64,000 nt of DNA. Origin: Paracoccus sp. R12_2. GTDB taxonomy: Bacteria; Pseudomonadota; Alphaproteobacteria; Rhodobacterales; Rhodobacteraceae. The DNA is taken from positions 162,628-226,627 of the forward strand of contig NZ_JAGHRA010000006.1 of assembly GCF_017744015.1 (NCBI RefSeq), given 5' to 3'. The notes beneath the pieces are model-generated. The model saw only the letters and a list, made by a program, of their open reading frames with translations, did not search any database and was not told the origin of the DNA. Made by a program: the position numbers and the translations under genes. Positions 27,446-35,464 of this stretch are shown here, one piece after another (positions within the stretch are counted from its first letter, which is position 1; each line of letters opens with the position of its first letter).

Positions 27446-28432
27446 CTACTGCGCGTTCGCTTCGTCTGTGAACAGTTTCACGATATCGGCGCCGATCTGG
27501 TTCGACCATTTGTCAAAGCTGGGCTTGGTCGCCTCGCGGAACGCGGCCAGTTCGTCGGCGGTCGGCTCGTGAACCTCCATGCCCTGTTCCTTCAGGAACT
27601 CCAGCCCGCTTGCGGTGGCTTCGCGGCTGATCTGGATCTGATAGGCCATCGCCTCGTCCGCGGCCTTCTGGAACTTGGCCTTGGTCTCGTCGTCCAGCGA
27701 ATCCCACTTGTCCTTGCTGATGCCCAGGAACAGCGGATCATAGCTGTAGTGCCACGGCGTGATGTATTTCTGGACCTCATAGACCCGCTGCGGAATGATC
27801 ACTGCGCCGATCGGATTTTCCTGTCCGTCCACGACGCCCTGCTGAAGCGCGGGGAACGTCTCGGACCACTGCATCTGCTGCGGGTTGGCCCCCAGATCAT
27901 TCATGACGTCGATATACATGGGCCCCGCGACCCGCATCTTCAGGCCCTTCATGTCATCGGGCGAGGTGATCGGATGCTTGGAATTGGTGACTTCGCGGAA
28001 CCCGTTCTCGCCCCAGGCCAGGACATGGATGCCGTGGCCCGCCATGATTTCTTCCATCTTCTCGCCAGCCGCGCCCTGCGTGGTGCGATCCACCGCATCA
28101 TAGTCCGGATACAGATAGGGCAGCGAGAAAGCGGCCATTTCGGGCGCCAGCGGGGTGACGTTGATGGCCGATGTCAGCACCAGGTCGATGGCCCCGCGGC
28201 CCGTCATCTCGGCCTGCTTCATCTGGTCGCCACCGGAAAGCTGGGCGTTGGGAAAGACCCGAATATCATAATCGCCGCCGGTTTCCTGTTCCAGAAGTTC
28301 GCCGAACTTGTCGGCCCCCTTCTGCCAGGTGGTCGTGTCGCCCGTATTGTGCGACAGACGCAGGGTTTCGGACGCGGCGGGCAGGCACAGCGCAAGTGCG
28401 GTGGTCAGCCCAAGAGCCAGCTTCATGAACAT
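27446..28432 (-). CDS. dctP: TRAP transporter solute-binding protein (DctP)
   Basis: 328-residue periplasmic binding protein with a signal peptide (KLALGLTTALALCLPAASE). DctP family features: LRLSHNTGDTTTWQKGADKF, NAQLSGGDQMKQAEMTGRGAIDLVLTS, FSLPYLYPDYDAVDR, HVLAWGENGFREVTNSKHPI, DDMKGLKMRVAGPMYIDVMNDLGANPQQM and ALQQGVVDGQENPIGAV. The Arg in KMRVAGPM is the conserved carboxylate-binding residue, so the ligand is likely an organic acid. The ATG at 28432 follows GGGAGGAG. Divergent from the IclR gene, whose product probably controls it. Confidence 0.93.
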   Translation of the reverse strand: MFMKLALGLTTALALCLPAASETLRLSHNTGDTTTWQKGADKFGELLEQETGGDYDIRVFPNAQLSGGDQMKQAEMTGRGAIDLVLTSAINVTPLAPEMAAFSLPYLYPDYDAVDRTTQGAAGEKMEEIMAGHGIHVLAWGENGFREVTNSKHPITSPDDMKGLKMRVAGPMYIDVMNDLGANPQQMQWSETFPALQQGVVDGQENPIGAVIIPQRVYEVQKYITPWHYSYDPLFLGISKDKWDSLDDETKAKFQKAADEAMAYQIQISREATASGLEFLKEQGMEVHEPTADELAAFREATKPSFDKWSNQIGADIVKLFTDEANAQ

Positions 28433-28553
28433 GGTTTCTCCTCCCATTCCACAATGCGGCACGCCGGCCGCTTTTGTCGTTGGCATGTTTACGGATGAAG
28501 AATAGCCATGCAATAAGAATCGGCGGCTTTCTGAGGGCGGCGGGAGAATTCGG

Positions 28554-28568
28554 TTCCACATGATGGAA
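28554..28568. promoter_or_regulatory. candidate IclR-type operator (15-bp palindrome)
   Basis: TTCCA-CATGA-TGGAA is a perfect 5-bp inverted repeat overlapping the IclR start codon (28560). IclR-family operators are often short palindromes built from TGGAA/TTCCA half-sites. The position suggests autoregulation, possibly with control of the divergent dctP promoter. The arms are short, so chance is not excluded. Confidence 0.3.
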
Positions 28569-29357
28569 AGCATCATCGAACAAGGCACGCAAAGCATCGG
28601 ACGCGCGGTGGCGGTCTGGCGCCGGATCGGTCGCGCAACCGAAACCGGGTTGTCCCTGGCTGACCTGGCCGACGCGACCAGCCTTGCCAAGCCCACGCTG
28701 CGGCGGATTCTGGTCGCGCTGATCCGCGAAGGATTGGTGGAACAGGATCTCGCTACACGCAGATATTTTCCGGGGCCCGAGACCTATGTGACCGGTATGC
28801 TGGCCGCGCCGCGCTTTGGCCTGTTGCGCATAGCGCAGCCTGCGTTGATCCGCGTCGCGCGGCTCAGCGGCGACACCTGCTTTCTGACCGTCCGACGCGG
28901 TCTGCACGCGGTCTGCCTGCTGCGCGAAGAAGGCAGCTATCCGGTTCGGACGCACGCGCTGCAACCAGGCGACGAACATCCGCTGGGGATCGGGGCGGGA
29001 TCGCTGGCCATCCTTGCGGGATTGCCTGACGACGAAATTGGCGGGCTTCTTGACGATCTGGCGCCACTTCTGTCCGCGCCGCGCTATGATGCCTATGACC
29101 CGCAGGTTTTGCGGACCGCCATCGCGAACGCCCGCACCCATGGTTACGCGCTGAATCCCGGCCTGATCGTCGCGGGCAGCTGGGGCGTCGGCGTGCCGAT
29201 CCGTCACCCGCTGGGGACAATCGCGGGCGCGCTGTCGCTGGCCGCGATCGACCAGCGCCTGACGCCTCCCCGCCAAGCCGAGATGGCCGCCCTGTTACGG
29301 GCCGAGGCGTCCCGGATCGAAACTGAACTGACCCACCTGCTTGCGAGGAAGACATGA
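28560..29357 (+). CDS. IclR-family transcriptional regulator
   Basis: 265 residues. N-terminal winged HTH (about 10-70: TQSIGRAVAVWRRIG, LSLADLADATSLAKPTLRRILVALIREGLVEQD) and C-terminal IclR effector domain (about 85-260: GDTCFLTVRRGLHAVCLLREEG, HPLGIGAGSLAILAGL, and SWGVGVPIRHPLGTIAGALSLAAI). The effector is probably a small organic acid or its CoA derivative. First gene of a plus-strand operon, overlapping the thiolase gene by 4 bp, and divergent from the TRAP operon. A second ATG directly follows the first (28563). Confidence 0.92.
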   Translation: MMESIIEQGTQSIGRAVAVWRRIGRATETGLSLADLADATSLAKPTLRRILVALIREGLVEQDLATRRYFPGPETYVTGMLAAPRFGLLRIAQPALIRVARLSGDTCFLTVRRGLHAVCLLREEGSYPVRTHALQPGDEHPLGIGAGSLAILAGLPDDEIGGLLDDLAPLLSAPRYDAYDPQVLRTAIANARTHGYALNPGLIVAGSWGVGVPIRHPLGTIAGALSLAAIDQRLTPPRQAEMAALLRAEASRIETELTHLLARKT

Positions 29358-30535
29358 CGGATCTGCCCCCTGCGCCGGAAGGCCGCATCATTGGCTGGGC
29401 CCATACGCGCTTTGGCAAATCGGACGCACAGGACGTCGAAGCCCTGATGGCCGAGGTGACGGGCGCTGCGCTGGATCATGCGGGCATCCCTGCCGATCAG
29501 GTCGAGGGCATTTTTGTCGGTGTCTATAACGGCGGCTTCCAGAAGCAGGGCTTCGAGGCCGCATTGGTCGCACTGGGCCATGATGGCCTGCACCATGTGC
29601 CTGCGGTGCGCCTGGAAAACGCCTGCGCCACCGGATCGGCCGCAATCACTGCCGCACTGGATTTCATCGGGTCGGGACGCGGGCGCATTGCATTGGTCGT
29701 TGGGGCCGAGAAGATGACCGCGACCCCCGGAGCCGAGATCGGCGACATTCTTCTGGGTGCAAGTTACCGCGCCGAGGAAGGCGATACGCCGGGCGGGTTC
29801 GCGGGCGTGTTCGGGGGAATCGCCAACAGCTATTTCCAGCGCCATGGCGACGCGTCGCGCGAACTGGCGATGATCGCGGCCAAAAACCACGCGAACGGCG
29901 CGCTGAACCCTTTCGCGCATATGCAGAAGGATGTGGGTTTCGATTTCTGCAATACGGTCAGCGACAGGAACCCGATTGCGGCGGGACCGCTGCGGCGGAC
30001 CGATTGCTCGCTTGTCTCGGACGGGGCGGCGGCGCTGGTGATCGCGCATCCCGATATCGAAAGCCCGCGTGCCATCGCGTTCCGGGCGCAGCGTCAGGCA
30101 AACGACTATCTGCCCCTGTCGCGTCGCGACATTCTGGAATTTTCAGGTGCGCGAAAGGCATGGGCACAGGGGTTGAAGCAGGCTGGCGTCATGCTGGACG
30201 ATCTGTCGCTGGTGGAAACCCATGACTGTTTCACCATCGCGGAGCTGCTGGAATACGAGGCTATGGGGCTGGCCGAACCGGGGCAGGGCGGCAGGATCAT
30301 CGCAGACGGGATCAGCGCGCGCGGCGGCCGGTTGCCGGTGAACCCGTCGGGCGGGCTGAAATCGCGCGGACATCCGATCGGCGCGACCGGTGTCTCGCAG
30401 CATGTCATGGCGGCGATGCAGTTGACCGGCGAGGCCGGCGGCATGCAGATCCCCGGTGCCAGTCTTGCCGGGGTCTTCAACATGGGCGGTGCCGCTGTCG
30501 CGAACTATGTCTCGATCCTTGAGAGGGTGAAATGA
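29354..30535 (+). CDS. thiolase-superfamily acetyl-CoA acetyltransferase (SCP-x type)
   Basis: 393 residues. The nucleophilic Cys91 sits in ENACATGSAA. The two catalytic-His regions are ETHDCFTIAELLEYE and KSRGHPIGATG. The C-terminal CxG loop of classic thiolases is replaced by NMGGAAVANY, with no second catalytic Cys, as in the SCP-x/SCP2-thiolase-like branch. It probably cleaves or forms a beta-ketoacyl-CoA in an unusual side-chain degradation pathway. Translationally coupled to the IclR gene upstream and the acyl-CoA ligase downstream (both ATGA). Confidence 0.88.
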   Translation: MTDLPPAPEGRIIGWAHTRFGKSDAQDVEALMAEVTGAALDHAGIPADQVEGIFVGVYNGGFQKQGFEAALVALGHDGLHHVPAVRLENACATGSAAITAALDFIGSGRGRIALVVGAEKMTATPGAEIGDILLGASYRAEEGDTPGGFAGVFGGIANSYFQRHGDASRELAMIAAKNHANGALNPFAHMQKDVGFDFCNTVSDRNPIAAGPLRRTDCSLVSDGAAALVIAHPDIESPRAIAFRAQRQANDYLPLSRRDILEFSGARKAWAQGLKQAGVMLDDLSLVETHDCFTIAELLEYEAMGLAEPGQGGRIIADGISARGGRLPVNPSGGLKSRGHPIGATGVSQHVMAAMQLTGEAGGMQIPGASLAGVFNMGGAAVANYVSILERVK

Positions 30536-32088
30536 CGCCCTGTTCGACCCGCACGATGAATCTGGGACATCTGCTGGATCAGACGGCCCGGCGGCTGCCC
30601 GAAAATCCTGCGATGATCTGGGGTGACGGGCGCTGGACATGGGCGCGGATGCTGGCGCGGGTGGATGCAATGGCGCGCCTGCTGGCCCGTGACTATGGTA
30701 TCTGCAAGGGCGACCGGATTCTGGTGCAGTCGTCCAACAACAATCAGATGTGGGAAAGCCTTTGGGCCTGCCTGAAACTGGGCGCGATCTGGGTGCCCGC
30801 GAATTTTCGCGGCTCGCCGGACGATCTGCGCTGGATGGCAGAATTGTCGCAGCCGAAGCTGCTGATCTGCGAGGCTGAATTCCCCGATCACGCCGCGATC
30901 TGCGGTCTGCCGACCCTGGCGATCGGCAAGGCGGATTTCGGACCCGACATCGAGACGCTATTGTCAGTGCAGGATGACACGCCCCTGCGCGCGTTCGATG
31001 TGGACCGGGACGATCCGGCCTGGCTGTTCTTCACCTCGGGCTCGACGGGCAGGCCGAAGGCTGCGGTGCTGACCCATGGGCAGATGGGGTTCGTGATCGC
31101 CAATCATCTCGCCGACCTGATCCCAGGCACCACCGAGGGTGACGCCTCGCTGGTCGTCGCGCCGCTCAGCCACGGCGCCGGGATCCATCAGATGCTGCAG
31201 GTGGCGCGGGGCGTGCCGACGATCATGCCCGATGGCCCTTTTGATCCGGCAGAAATCTGGCGTCTGGTGGCGGAATATCGGATCAGCAACATGTTCACCG
31301 TGCCGACCATCGTGAAGCTGCTGACCGAACATCCCGCCGTCGATCAGTACGATCATTCCAGCCTGCGCCATGTCATCTATGCGGGTGCGCCGATGTATCG
31401 CGCCGATCAGGTTCGCGCCCTGAAAAAGCTGGGCCCCGTGCTGGTCCAGTATTTCGGGCTGGGCGAAGTTACGGGCTGCATCACCGTGCTGCCGGCGCGT
31501 CTTCATGACCCCGCCGATGGCTGGGGGTTGCAGGGCAGTTGCGGATACCCCCGCACCGGCATACAGATCGAAATTCAGGATGAAGCCGGCCAGCCCTTGC
31601 CCGCAGGCCAGACGGGCGAACTTTGCGTGACCGGGGGCGCGGTCTTCGCAGGCTACTGGAACGACCCCAAGGCGAACGCCAAGGCCTTCCGCGATGGTTG
31701 GTTCCGCACCGGCGATCTGGGTCACATGGATCAGCGCGGCTTCTTCTACCTGACCGGGCGCGAAAGCGACATGTTCATTTCGGGCGGCTCCAACATCCAT
31801 CCGCGCGAGATCGAGGAAAAGCTGTTGCTGCATCCCGAGGTCGCCGAATGTGCCGTGATCGGCATGCCCGACCCGACATGGGGCGAGGTCGGCGTGGCGA
31901 TCTGCGTCACCCGCGCCGGAACACGGCCCGATCTTGCGGCATGGCTTGCCCCCAGAATAGCGCGCTACAAGCTGCCCAAACGCATCCTGTTCTGGGATGG
32001 TCTGCCGAAGTCGGGTTACGGCAAGATCACCAAGAAGCTGGTGCGCGAAGAACTGATACGGCGCGAGGCATTGACCGAAAATGGCTGA
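30532..32088 (+). CDS. acyl-CoA synthetase (AMP-forming)
   Basis: 518-residue adenylate-forming enzyme. AMP-binding motif FTSGSTGRPKAAVLTHG, then YFGLGEVTG (A5), WFRTGDLGHMDQRGFFYLTGRESDMFISGGSNIHPREIE (A7-A8 hinge) and the C-terminal catalytic lysine region PKSGYGKITKKLVREEL (A10). It would activate a carboxylic acid, presumably the one imported by the neighbouring TRAP system, to its CoA thioester. An internal ATG at 30556 (MNLGHLL) is an alternative start. Overlaps the thiolase gene by 4 bp and the PPC-protein gene by 8 bp. Confidence 0.92.
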   Translation: MTPCSTRTMNLGHLLDQTARRLPENPAMIWGDGRWTWARMLARVDAMARLLARDYGICKGDRILVQSSNNNQMWESLWACLKLGAIWVPANFRGSPDDLRWMAELSQPKLLICEAEFPDHAAICGLPTLAIGKADFGPDIETLLSVQDDTPLRAFDVDRDDPAWLFFTSGSTGRPKAAVLTHGQMGFVIANHLADLIPGTTEGDASLVVAPLSHGAGIHQMLQVARGVPTIMPDGPFDPAEIWRLVAEYRISNMFTVPTIVKLLTEHPAVDQYDHSSLRHVIYAGAPMYRADQVRALKKLGPVLVQYFGLGEVTGCITVLPARLHDPADGWGLQGSCGYPRTGIQIEIQDEAGQPLPAGQTGELCVTGGAVFAGYWNDPKANAKAFRDGWFRTGDLGHMDQRGFFYLTGRESDMFISGGSNIHPREIEEKLLLHPEVAECAVIGMPDPTWGEVGVAICVTRAGTRPDLAAWLAPRIARYKLPKRILFWDGLPKSGYGKITKKLVREELIRREALTENG

Positions 32089-32884
32089 AACGCTGTGCCA
32101 TCCCGGTGCCGCCGACGGGCCGCGTCTGATGCTGGCACCCACCCGCGTGGAACGGCTTCAGATTGCCCTGGCGGCGGATATACCGATCCATGACGCGATC
32201 CTCGGCGCGCTGGACGGCGCCGACAGTGCGTGGATCACCCTTCATGGCGGGCGCGGCGATCTGCGCTTCGTGCTGCCCGACCGATCCCGCGACGGGGTGC
32301 ATGGGGCGTGGTATTCCGCGCCGCATGATCTGACGGATGCGGTCATCCATCGCGCAGGGATTGTCTGGGGGCGCCGCGACGGTCGCGCCTTTGGCCATTG
32401 TCATGGGCTGTGGGACAAGGCGATGGGACATCTGCTGCTGGAAGACACCGTCCTGACCCATCCTGTCCAGGCCGAGGCATGGTTGTTCGGTGACGCGGTT
32501 TTCGAGGCAGGGCCCGACGCCGAGACCGCGTTCACCCTGTTCAAGCCGCGGGGCATGCCCGTGGACCGGCCCGAGGCGGCGTTGTTGCGCATCGCACCCC
32601 ATGTCGAACTGGCCGAAGGGCTGCGCGAGGCGATGGATCGGCTTGGCTGGGAACATGCCCGACTGGCCGGTTTGGGCAGCCTGAACACGGCGCGATTCGA
32701 CAACGGCGAAGTTCTTGACAGCCACGCGAGCGAATTTCTGGTCCGCGACGGCTGGATCGACCGGCGCGATGCACGGGCAGAGATCGATATCGTGGGGATC
32801 GGCGGCGCAAGGGCGGGCGGCAAGCTGTCGCTGACGCAAAACCCGGTCTGCGTGACTGCCGAACTGATCCTGCTGAAGTCCTGA
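32081..32884 (+). CDS. double PPC/DUF296-domain protein
   Basis: 267 residues. The N-terminal half fits the PPC (plants and prokaryotes conserved, DUF296) fold seen in bacterial proteins of this type: ALAADIPIHDAILGAL, ADSAWITLHGG, LRFVLPD, GIVWGRRDGRAFGHCHGLW and LLEDTVLTHPVQAEAWLFGDAVFEAGPDAETAFTLF. The HCH and downstream Asp/Glu residues resemble a metal site. The second half (from about 150) looks like a divergent second PPC copy (GLREAMDRLGWEHARLAGLGSL and DIVGIGG). Biochemical role unknown. An 8-bp overlap with the acyl-CoA ligase ties it to that pathway, perhaps as a hydratase-like or regulatory component. Confidence 0.78.
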   Translation: MAETLCHPGAADGPRLMLAPTRVERLQIALAADIPIHDAILGALDGADSAWITLHGGRGDLRFVLPDRSRDGVHGAWYSAPHDLTDAVIHRAGIVWGRRDGRAFGHCHGLWDKAMGHLLLEDTVLTHPVQAEAWLFGDAVFEAGPDAETAFTLFKPRGMPVDRPEAALLRIAPHVELAEGLREAMDRLGWEHARLAGLGSLNTARFDNGEVLDSHASEFLVRDGWIDRRDARAEIDIVGIGGARAGGKLSLTQNPVCVTAELILLKS

Positions 32885-32900
32885 CAGGTCGGCAAGCAGG

Positions 32901-32934
32901 AACGGCCGGCAGGGCTTTCGCGCTGCCGGCCGTT
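32901..32934. terminator. strong hairpin between convergent operons
   Basis: AACGGCCGGCAG (32901-32912) pairs perfectly with CTGCCGGCCGTT (32923-32934) across a 10-base loop, between the catabolic operon and the convergent gap gene. There is no T-tract on either side. Probable bidirectional terminator. Confidence 0.55.
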
Positions 32935-32953
32935 GCAGGAATTCGGGCGTCGG

Positions 32954-33955
32954 TCAGATCAGCTTGCCCATCGCCACCGCGGTATCCGCCATCCGGTTCG
33001 AGAAGCCCCATTCATTGTCATACCAGGTCAGGATGCGGCACAGCTTGCCCTCCATGACCTTGGTCTGGTCCATGTGGAAGATCGACGAATGCGGGTCATG
33101 GTTGAAATCGGTCGAGACCAGCTGTTCCTCGGTATAGCCAAGGATGCCTTTCAGCGTGCCGTCAGCGGCGGTCTTGATCGCCGCGTTGATTTCCTCGACC
33201 GAGGTGTCGCGCTTGGCTTCGAAGGTCAGATCGACAACCGACACATTGGGCGTCGGCACGCGGATCGCGACGCCGTCCAGACGACCCTTCAGTTCGGGAA
33301 GCACCAGGCCGACCGCCTTCGCCGCACCGGTCGAGGTCGGGATCATCGACAGGGCTGCGGCGCGGGCGCGATACAGGTCCTTGTGCATCGTATCCAGCGT
33401 CGGCTGGTCGCCGGTATAGCTGTGGATGGTGGTCATGAAGCCGCGATCGATCCCGATGGCGTCGTTCAGAACCTTGGCCACAGGCGACAGGCAGTTCGTG
33501 GTGCAGCTTGCATTCGACACGACCAGGTCATCCGCGGTCAGCGTGTCGTCGTTGACGCCGAACACGATGGTTTTGTCAGCACCATCCCCGGGTGCCGAGA
33601 TCAGCACGCGCTTGGCGCCGGTCTGCAGATGCGGCTGGCATTTTTCCTTCGAGGTGAAGATGCCGGTGCATTCCATGATGACATCGACATCGCCCCAGGG
33701 CAGGTCTGCAGGATTGCGGATCGCCGTGACCTTGATCGGGCCGCGACCGACATCGATCGTGTCGCCATTCACCGTCACCGTTGCGGGAAAGCGGCCATGC
33801 ACGCTGTCATAGCGCAGCAGATGGGCGTTGGTTTCGACCGGGCCCAGATCATTGATCGCGACCACCTCGATATCGGTGCGTCCCGATTCGATGATACCGC
33901 GCAGCACGTTGCGCCCGATGCGACCGAAACCGTTGATGGCGACTTTGACAGCCAT
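32954..33955 (-). CDS. gap: glyceraldehyde-3-phosphate dehydrogenase, type I
   Basis: 333 residues. N-terminal NAD-binding motif [10 protein letters not shown], Asp36 after VVAIN (favouring NAD+), catalytic Cys151 in SNASCTTNC, the catalytic His in HSYTGDQ, and [12 protein letters not shown] near the C-terminus. Oxidises glyceraldehyde-3-phosphate to 1,3-bisphosphoglycerate. The ATG at 33955 has GGGAGAG upstream; the longer frame to 34036 is not supported. Downstream of a 47-aa membrane-peptide gene on the same strand (196 bp apart). Confidence 0.97.
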   Translation of the reverse strand: MAVKVAINGFGRIGRNVLRGIIESGRTDIEVVAINDLGPVETNAHLLRYDSVHGRFPATVTVNGDTIDVGRGPIKVTAIRNPADLPWGDVDVIMECTGIFTSKEKCQPHLQTGAKRVLISAPGDGADKTIVFGVNDDTLTADDLVVSNASCTTNCLSPVAKVLNDAIGIDRGFMTTIHSYTGDQPTLDTMHKDLYRARAAALSMIPTSTGAAKAVGLVLPELKGRLDGVAIRVPTPNVSVVDLTFEAKRDTSVEEINAAIKTAADGTLKGILGYTEEQLVSTDFNHDPHSSIFHMDQTKVMEGKLCRILTWYDNEWGFSNRMADTAVAMGKLI

Positions 33956-34151
33956 GGTTCTCTCTCCCGACCAGATGACGTTGCGCCATGCTCTAGCGTG
34001 GCTGCCGGGCCGATGCAAATACCCGTTGACCGGCACGCCGCGAAAAGCGGGTCATGCCCCGCGGATGTGCCTAGCGCTGCGATATGTGTCAGCCCCGGTC
34101 CTGACCAACCACCAGCGACTGGTGCGTACAGAGCGGTGGAACCGATTTGGT

Positions 34152-34295
34152 TCAGCGCCAGAAGCTGAGATAATCGACCGACTCGACCAGCATCCTGCCC
34201 GCCATGACCGGCAGGTCCAGATGCAGCCACAGCCGATCGGCCAGCAGCAGCACGATGATCAGAACGGCCAGGGCGATAGCGATGCGATTGGTCAT
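34152..34295 (-). CDS. 47-aa single-pass membrane peptide next to gap
   Basis: Reads MTNRIAIALAVLIIVLLLAD, then RLWLHLDLPVMAGRMLVESV and DYLSFWR. One strong hydrophobic helix is followed by an amphipathic C-terminal segment. The ATG at 34295 has a GAGG ribosome site 5 bases upstream, and the codon-position pattern looks coding. Small peptides of this form next to gap or flanking genes occur in Rhodobacteraceae genomes (recalled, not checked). Function unknown. Confidence 0.68.
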   Translation of the reverse strand: MTNRIAIALAVLIIVLLLADRLWLHLDLPVMAGRMLVESVDYLSFWR

Positions 34296-34357
34296 GAACA
34301 CCTCATGGCGACGCTTATCAGCCGGGTGGCGCGTGCTGACAAGTGATCAGAACCCCG

Positions 34358-35377
34358 TCAGGTGTCGTCATCCTCGTCCAGCGGAAGGATCAGGGTCAGC
34401 TCGCCCTGTTCTTCAAGGCGGCGGATCGCCGTGATCACCTCGGTCTTGGCGTCCTCGATATCGCGGGCGCGGACCTTGCCCATCTCTTCCATTTCCTCGC
34501 GCAGGCCATCGGCCATCCGCTGGGACAGGTTCGACAGGATGAATTCCGCGGCCGCGGCATCGGTTGGATCGGGTGCGGACAGTGCCCGCAGAAGCACGGG
34601 TTGTTCCACCTCGCGCACGATCCGCGCGACATCGCGGCTTTCGATACGTTCCGGAATATGGCTGAAGATGAAGATCGCCTTGCGGACACCCACGGCAAAG
34701 CCCGAATCCTCGCGTTCCAGCGACTGCAACACATCGTCGCGCAGATCGGCCGTGGCAAAGTTCAGAATCGCGCCGACCCGGTCTGCTGCCGGTGTGTCGA
34801 TGGCCGGGCGGGGCAGCGCGTCGGCGGCCCGAAGCAGGATCAGCCCGACACGCTGCAGCGCCTGTGGCGTGACCCCCGATGTCAGCGACATGGCCCGCGC
34901 CACGGCGCGGGCACGATCGCGGGGCAGTGCCGTGAACACGTCCGAGGCCCGTCCGACCGGCAGTTTCGACAGCATCAGTGCCACGATCTCGATCGCTTCG
35001 GAATTCGCCAGCGCGAGGATGTCGTCCTTTGGCAGGCCCGCGACGCGAAGCCAGGGGTCGCCTTTTCCCGACATCGCGGCCATGCGACGCAGCCTGTCGG
35101 TGCTATCCTCGGACAGTCTGCCGCCCAGCATCGCCAGGGTGCCATCCAGATCGCCGGGAAAGGTCAGGCCGACGGATTCCAGCCGGTCGCAGAATTCGGT
35201 GATGACCGCATCGCGGGTCTGGCGGTCGACAAGTTCCATCCCCGCCATTTCTTCCGCAAGCAGGGTCTGGGAACCGCTGTCCAGCCGCGACAGGCTGACC
35301 GCGTCCTCGTCGTCCAGCAAAAGCCGCACGATCACCGCCGCCTTCTGCCGCTGGCTGAGCCCGGTCTGCGTGTTCAT
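34358..35377 (-). CDS. fliG: orphan FliG-like flagellar motor switch protein
   Basis: 339 residues with the three-part FliG architecture: FliG_N (LSQRQKAAVIVRLLLDDEDAVSLSRL), middle domain, and a C-terminal domain (FIFSHIPERIESRDVARIVREV, LSNLSQRMADGLREEMEEMGKVRARDIEDAKTEVITAIRRLEEQGEL). Of the charged residues that touch MotA in E. coli FliG, my hand alignment keeps the two Arg and the acidic pair (as EE) but replaces the conserved Lys with Ser (ALSAPD). FliG forms part of the flagellar rotor. No other flagellar gene is in the window; it sits alone 87 bp downstream of purB. Confidence 0.87.
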   Translation of the reverse strand: MNTQTGLSQRQKAAVIVRLLLDDEDAVSLSRLDSGSQTLLAEEMAGMELVDRQTRDAVITEFCDRLESVGLTFPGDLDGTLAMLGGRLSEDSTDRLRRMAAMSGKGDPWLRVAGLPKDDILALANSEAIEIVALMLSKLPVGRASDVFTALPRDRARAVARAMSLTSGVTPQALQRVGLILLRAADALPRPAIDTPAADRVGAILNFATADLRDDVLQSLEREDSGFAVGVRKAIFIFSHIPERIESRDVARIVREVEQPVLLRALSAPDPTDAAAAEFILSNLSQRMADGLREEMEEMGKVRARDIEDAKTEVITAIRRLEEQGELTLILPLDEDDDT

Positions 35378-35464
35378 CGTGATCCCCCGATCCTGCGTTG
35401 CGTCGCGCGATATCGGGGCAATCTGGCAGAGGAACCCTAACGCGGGATTACCCGGTACGAAAAA

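Noticed and set aside
26552..28498. 648-aa plus-strand open frame across the TRAP operon
   Set aside because: It lies opposite three well-supported genes and has no recognisable domain; typical GC-rich shadow.
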